This document shows, piece by piece, positions 58,471-64,000 of a stretch of 64,000 nucleotides of DNA. The first letter of the stretch is position 1, and each line of letters opens with the position of its first letter. Origin of the DNA: Sipunculus nudus. Lineage: Eukaryota; Annelida; Sipuncula; Golfingiida; Sipunculidae. The notes beneath the pieces were generated by a model. It was not told where the DNA came from and did not search any database. It saw only the letters and a program-made list of their open reading frames with translations. The DNA is taken from assembly GCA_026874595.1 (NCBI GenBank), contig CM049308.1, positions 46,635,327 to 46,699,326 on the forward strand, read 5' to 3'. The translations under genes were made by a program, and so were the position numbers.

Positions 58471-60610
58471 ATTTTTAGCGAACCTGTGAGCTAATGCGAT
58501 GGTGTGGCATCGTCCGTCGTCTGTACATTAACCCATACTATTTTGAAAAAGACTGGAGCTAGCATCATGAAATTTAATGCAAAAAATTAGCCATCAGAAA
58601 ATCTCTGCATTTTCTTAGATTTTATAGAGAAAAAGCTAAAAAACCTATAAAAATCTTCTCCGACGAAACGGTCAAGCCAAATTGTTCAGTATTTCACAGA
58701 AATAATCTTGCATACCATCTCTCTCAAGTTTGTTCAAATGGTTTGCCTTTGATGAATTTAGTGGTGTAACACAAAGTTTAACAGCCATTTGGCCAAGTAT
58801 GCACACTGACATGGTAATCTCAGAAATGACAGAAGCTAGCATTACCAACTATTGTGCAAATGTTGGTCACATGACTCATATTTAGTTGCAGATTTTGTGG
58901 GGCCACCTACATTGACCTGTTTTCTATGGGCAAAAACCTCATAATTTTAGCCACTTTCAGCTTAAAATGTTTATGATGAAACTGTCAAGTAGAATCGTTC
59001 AATTTTTATGCCCCCGCCACAAAGTGGCCGGGGCATATAGTATTACCCATGTCCGTCATTCCGTCCTTCTGTCATTCCGAAATCAAATAGTTGTACGGAC
59101 TTTTTTTCGCAATGCCTGCAGATATTGGCCTGATTTTAGGTGTGTGGGCAGATAATGACCAGTTACAGATCGAGTTCGCGTTTCCTCCCAGTTGACCTAC
59201 TTTTGACCGTTTTACGGCTCATAAATTTAGAAAATTTCATGAAAAATAGACATTTTCATGACAAATACACATGTACGGACTTTTTTTTGCAATGCCTGCA
59301 GATATTGGCCTGATTTTTGGTGTGTGGGCAGATAATGACCAGTTACAGATCAAGTTTGCGTTTTCGTCCCGGTTGACCCACTTTTGACTGTTTTACAGCT
59401 CCTTAACTCAGAAAATTTCATGAAAAATATAAATTTTCATGATAAATGTACATGTACAGCCCTTAGGCTGATGGGCTATTGTCATCACCAAAGCTGTCCG
59501 TCTGTCTGTCTGTATGTCTGTCCGAAGTCTGTCTGCCCTGCATCTGTTAACTTTCACCTTGTGAGCAGGATATCTCTAAAAGGATTCACTGTTGGAATTT
59601 TATTTCATTAGTGAAGATGTATATTATCAAAATCTCAGTCAAGTTGGAAGATGGGTGACCTTGACCCATTTTTCTACATTTTAGAGCTGATTATAGAAAA
59701 ACACTCAGAAGCTCATATCTCAGGAACCATTGTGTGGATTTTCACAAAACTTACTTACCGATGGTCAGTATGTGCTGCACAATTTTGGTGGTGCCACCTG
59801 CGATTTCTGATTTTTTAATCAATTTTTATCAGATTTTTCAATTTTGGCCTTGTGAGTGGGATATACCTAAAAGGATTCATCGTTAGAATTTTCTTTCATC
59901 AGTAAAGATGTATATCAACAAAATCTTGGTCAAGTGCAAAGATAGGTGACCTTGACCAATTTTTCTTTGTTTTAGAGCTGATTATACAAAAACACCGAGA
60001 AGCTTAAATCTCAGGAACCATTTGGTGGATTGTTATGAAACATGGTACATACCTCTCCAATTTAAATTTATAACTGATTATCAGCTTTTGCTAATATTCT
60101 AGTTTCGCAATGCAATGCTTACAGATACTGGCCTAATGTTAAGTCTGTGGGCGCATAATGACCACTTACAGATCAAGTTTGCGTTTCGTCCAAGTTGACC
60201 TTTTTTTGACCATATGACAGATCCTGAACATAGAAAATTTCATGAAAGACAGAAATTTTTATGAAAAATGCACATGTATGGACTTTTTTCCCAATGCCTG
60301 CAGATACTGGCCTGGTTTTTGGTGTGTGTTGCTTGATAATGACCCGTTACAGATCGAGTTTGCATTTTGCCCTTGTTGACCTACCTTTGACCATACGACA
60401 CCTCCTGAACTTAAAAAATTTTACAAAATTTAATAAATGTTTCTAATTTGCCCCAGGCAGGGGCATTTGTGTCGTTCCGACACATCTAGTTCAAAAGAAT
60501 TATCATAGGACATGGTTCTTTCAATCATATCAGAAAAGCTTAAGTTTGTCTTATGGCCATTATTATGTCTATTTCAAACTGAGGACTGCAAAACTGTTCC
60601 ACAAAATTAT
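58471..60610 (+). repeat. Family F element interrupted by G and A insertions
   Basis: It starts ATTTTTAGCGAACCTGTGAG and parallels 26760-27850. The G element interrupts it at 59007 and the A element at 60611, after which it resumes at 63506 (TCTTAGGTGGCCTTTGTTC). Confidence 0.7.
59007..60490 (+). mobile_element. Family G element, complete, Helentron-like
   Basis: The 5' hairpin is ATGCCCC-C-GCCAC-AAA-GTGGC-C-GGGGCAT (59008-59036), followed by GTCCGTCATTCCGTCC and (GTCT)n. Tandem units contain TGCAGATATTGGCCTGATTT. The 3' end has the inverted stem GGGGCAT (60460-60466), the hairpin GTGTCG-TTC-CGACAC (60469-60483) and ATCTAG|T. The uninterrupted target at 27661-27670 shows insertion into a T-run without duplication. 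Length is 1484 bases. No protein is encoded. Confidence 0.8.
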
Positions 60611-63505
60611 TGTATCCCCAGACAGTCGGGGGATACTATGTTTTCATACCGGTCCCGCCGCCGCCGCCGCATATAAATCTTGTTGGCGCGATAACTCAAA
60701 AAATATTTCACGGAACTTTACCAAACTTGGTATATGTATAGATAGGGGTAAGAGGACGACGCCTATTTAAAATGAGGTCATGACCTTTACTAGGAGAGTG
60801 TCCTTGACCTTGAATAGGTCCAATTTTGGGGAAAATCACACAAATTCTTTAATATCTCAAGAAATCTTGCATGGATTGATCCCAAAATCAAGTTGATGGA
60901 AGATCATGGATAGGGTTGTCATGTTCCAGAAACTGGTGGCGCCACCTATTATTCTTTACTTGTTTTCGTGCCGTTTAATACCCCCAAAATTGCCACCTTA
61001 CAGTACTGTGAGCATTATAAGTCAAAAACTAATGGACAGATTTCTTTTATATTATGCATATACATAGGTATGGGTTATGGGATGATGTTTATTTAAATTG
61101 GGGTCATGACCTTTCCTATGATAGTGGCCTTGACCTTGAATATTGCCATATATGGTGAAAATCACACACCTCCAATGATATCTCCAGTGTTGATAGCCAT
61201 ATGGATTTCAAACATGACCCATGTATGGCCCACCACTAAAGTAAGAACCCTATAGGTTCTAGGGTCATGAGGTCAAAGGTCAAGGTCACTGGACTGGAAT
61301 TTTAAAAGATACTGTGGATGCATTTTAAGCCAAACTTTCATCCCAGGTGTTCCATCTTGAATATATAGCTCACTTGCCAGTAGTAGATGATCCATATAAA
61401 TTTTGGGGTCACAAGGTCAAAGGTCAAGGCCACAGGAGCTATCTGTCCAAAATTAGTTTCTGGATGATAATTCCTGCTTTTATTGATGTATTGATTTCAA
61501 ATTTGACTTATATATGTCCCATTGAAAAAGCAAGGCTCCAATTGATTTTGGGGTCATGAGGTCAAAGGTCAAGGTCACAGGACACATCTTTAAAAAGATT
61601 GTGGATGCATTTTCAGCCAAACATTTCATCTCAGACCTTTCATCTTGCACATTTAAGTCATCTGCCAATATAGGAAGACCCCTATCAGTTTTGAGGTCAC
61701 AAGGTCAAAGGTGAAGGTCACAGGAGCCATCTGTCCAAAAATTAGTTCCTGGATGATAATTCCTGCTTTTATTGATGTATGGATTTCAATCGTGACTTGT
61801 ATATGTCCCATTGGAAAAGCAAGACCCAAATTGATTTTTGGTCATGAGGTCAAAGGTCAAGGTCACCAGACACATCTTTAAAAAGATTGTGGATGAATTT
61901 TCAGCCAAACATTTCATCTCAGATCTTTCATCTTGCACATATAGTTCACCTGCCAAAAAAGGAGGAAGACCCCTATCAGTTTCGAGGTCACAAGGTCAAA
62001 GGTGAAGGTCACAGGAGCCATCTGTCCAAAAATTAGTTTCTGGATGATGATTCCTTCTTTTATTGATGTATGGATTTCAGACTTGACTTGTATTTGACCC
62101 ATTGGAAAAGCAAGACCCGAATTAATTTCTGGGTCATGAGATCAAAGGTCAAGGTCACAGGAAACCTCTTTAAAAAGATTGTGGATGCATTTTCAGCCAA
62201 ACATTTCATCTCAGATCTTTCATCTTGCACATATAGTTCACTTGCCAAGAGTAGGAGACCCCTATCAATTTTGAGGTCACAAGGTCAAAGGTGAAGGTCA
62301 CAGGAGCCATCTGTCCAAAAATTAGTTTCTGGATGATAATTCCTGCTTTTATTGATGTATGGATTTCAAACTTGACTTGTATATGTCCCATTGGAAAAGC
62401 AAGACCCAAATTGATTTTGGGGTCATGAGGTCAAAGGTCAAGGTCACAGGACACATCTTTAAAAATATGTGGATGCATTTTCAGCCAAACATTTCATCTC
62501 AGATCTTTCATCTTGCACATATAGTTCACCTGCCAAGAGAGGAAGAACCCTATCAATTTGAGGTCACAAGGTCAAAGGTGAAGTCACAGGAGCCATCTGT
62601 CCAAAAATTAGTTTTTGGATGATAATTCCTGCTTTTATTGATGTATGGATTTCAAACTTGACTTGTATATGTCCCATTGGAAAAGCAAGACCAAAATTGA
62701 TTTTGGGGTCATGAGGTCAAAGGTCAAGGTCACAGGACACATCTTTAAAAAGATGTGGATGCATTTTCAGCCAAACATTTCATCTCAGATCTTTCATCTT
62801 GCACATATAGTTCACCTGCCAAAAGAGGAAGAACCCTAACAATTTTGAGGTCACAAGGTCAAAGGTGAAGGTCACAGGAGCCATCTGTCCAAAAATTAGT
62901 TTCTGAATGATAATTCCTTCTTTTATTGATGTATGGATTTCAAACTTGACTTGTATATGTCCCATTGGAAAAGCAAGACCAAAATTGATTTTGAGGTCAT
63001 GAGGTCAAGGTCAAGGTCACAGGACACATCTTTAAAAAGATGTGGATGCATTTTCAGCCAAACATTTCATCTCAGATCTTTCATCTTGCACATATAGTTC
63101 TCCTGCCAAGAGAGGAGGAACACTATCAATTTTGAGGTCACAAGGTCAAAGGTGAAGGTCACAGGAGCCATCTGTCCAAAAAAATTAGTTTCTGGATGAT
63201 AATTCCTGCTTTATTGATGTATAGATTTCAAACTTGACTTGCATATGTCCCATTGGAAAAGCAAGACCCAAATTGATTTTGGGGTCATGAGGTCAAAGGC
63301 CAAGGTCACAGGACACATCTTTAAAAAGATCAAGGTCACAGGACCAACATCTTCAACAAGATTGTGGATTGTTAGATGGAAGAAACAATAAATATGCCAA
63401 GTGTCAGTATATGCTGCTAAAAATGGGGGTCTATACTTAAAGGGGGGGGGGGGGCTACTATGTCTGGGGATACTCTGACACCTGCAGTGCCAAGAAATGT
63501 CTAGT
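60611..63505 (+). mobile_element. Family A element, complete, with expanded central array
   Basis: The 5' hairpin is GTATCCCC/GGGGATAC (60612-60636), then GCCGCCGCCGCCGC. The centre has six units of about 286-293 bases, each with two AGGTCA cassettes; GGATTTCAAACTTGACTTGT recurs at 61776, 62069, 62359, 62645, 62932 and 63221. The 3' end has a G-run, inverted stem TGTCTGGGGATAC (63461-63473), a hairpin-like GACACC-TGCA-GTGCC and AAGAAATGTCTAG|T. Comparison with 27821-27840 shows the empty site. Open frames of 60-87 codons occur on both strands but the unit length is not a multiple of three, so they are not coding. Confidence 0.8.
61270..61288 (+). promoter_or_regulatory. Nuclear-receptor-like cassette in family A
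   Basis: AGGTCAAAGGTCAAGGTCA holds three AGGTCA half-sites (DR1, then DR0). It repeats roughly every 290 bases to about 63300, alternating with AGGTCAAAGGTGAAGGTCA. Function is unknown. Confidence 0.35.
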
Positions 63506-64000
63506 TCTTAGGTGGCCTTTGTTCAAGTTTACTTGAATGACTTTTGGCAGAATTATTGGACCTTTAACAATGAAAGGACTGCATCTTTTATTATTCTAGA
63601 TATTTTGATAAAAAGTTTATGAATATATCAGCTTGAAAAACAAAGCATTTTAGCCAAAGTCTTTCAGAATTTTTAAACTGATTGTGTCTGTATCTTTAAA
63701 TAGGTTGAGAAACTGCCAACTGTTTTAGATTTGGCAACAGATCAAGAGTTCATTCAGTGCAGCCATATATAGGTCAAGAGTTCAATCAGTGCAGCCAAGT
63801 ACAAGGCATGTGATCACCTCATGCGTGACATGTGAACACCTCATGGGCACCATGTGATCACCTCATGGGTGTCATGCCTCTCAGGGCTGCATGTGGAGCC
63901 AATCTGTGAGCTTATGCAATGGTGTAGGTACTGTTTCAGATATGGCAACAGGCCAAAGGTCAGTCTGGATCTATTTATAGCTTTGGCAGACTGGGAACTG
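63506..64000 (+). repeat. Family F end and family H satellite
   Basis: F text resumes after the A insertion and passes into H units with GTGATCACCTCATG repeats (63805-63880) and CTTTGGCAGACTG, as at 27840-28300. It is cut by the window end. Confidence 0.65.

Noticed and set aside
62070-62839. Repeated 62-87-codon frames (MDFKLDLYMSHWKSKT-like)
   Set aside because: The units of 286-293 bases are mostly not multiples of three and the frame is open on both strands. It is a satellite effect, not a protein repeat.

Overview
The window looks like non-coding nuclear DNA of an animal, most likely a bivalve mollusc. This is an inference from AT-rich sequence, no long open reading frame, and a dense mosaic of repeats with hairpin termini, GTCCGTC/GTCTGTC runs and central tandem arrays, a style I associate with bivalve genomes. 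I could not search a database. I see no complete protein gene, rRNA or tRNA gene, CRISPR array or prokaryotic operon. Open frames up to about 220 codons occur, but almost all lie inside repeats and read in several frames, so I treat them as chance.

Most of the window can be assigned to a few families, named here by their ends. Family A starts TGTATCCCC (5001-6342, 9621-10560, 15715-15854, 16412-17130, 60611-63505). Family B starts TGTATCCGCC and carries arrays of a unit with the palindrome GGTGGCGCCACC (29045-30225, 32229-33155, 37556-39806, plus arrays at 7046-7735, 21695-23367 and 52827-54411). Families C and C2 start TTTAGCTCAGCTGAC and end near GACCCATGGGTCCCTTGTT; they are the most frequent. 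Family E lies on the minus strand (42300-51892). Family F starts GCGAACCTGTG and ends AGGCCTGTAGGCCTTGTT. Family G starts TATGCCCCCGCC (59007-60490). All share one plan: a 5' hairpin, a subterminal inverted copy of its stem near the 3' end, then a separate short 3' hairpin and a CTAG|T or CCTTG|T end, with tandem repeats in the middle. At three places the window also holds a paralogous uninterrupted copy of the target, and the comparison shows insertion in a T-run (between T and T) without target duplication. This is the behaviour described for Helitron/Helentron-like rolling-circle elements and their non-autonomous derivatives.

Other mobile elements are a 2.75-kb long-inverted-repeat (foldback or Mutator-like) element at 11802-14547, with an 8-bp target duplication, nested in an LTR-like repeat (11355-14859, second copy at 1501-2259); and a tRNA-derived SINE at 43514-43799 flanked by 13-bp direct repeats.

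The only hints of a host gene are short plus-strand candidate exons: 16112-16167, 40807-40845 and 56621-56674. Each has AG/GT borders, and their codon phases fit together. A weaker coding candidate lies at 54461-54609. If real, this is part of a gene with very long, repeat-filled introns. I do not recognise the protein.

The repeats also carry many copies of sequences resembling known transcription-factor sites: direct-repeat nuclear-receptor cassettes (A and C2 arrays), CTCF-like cores (E) and RFX X-box-like palindromes (E). Whether any is bound is unknown.
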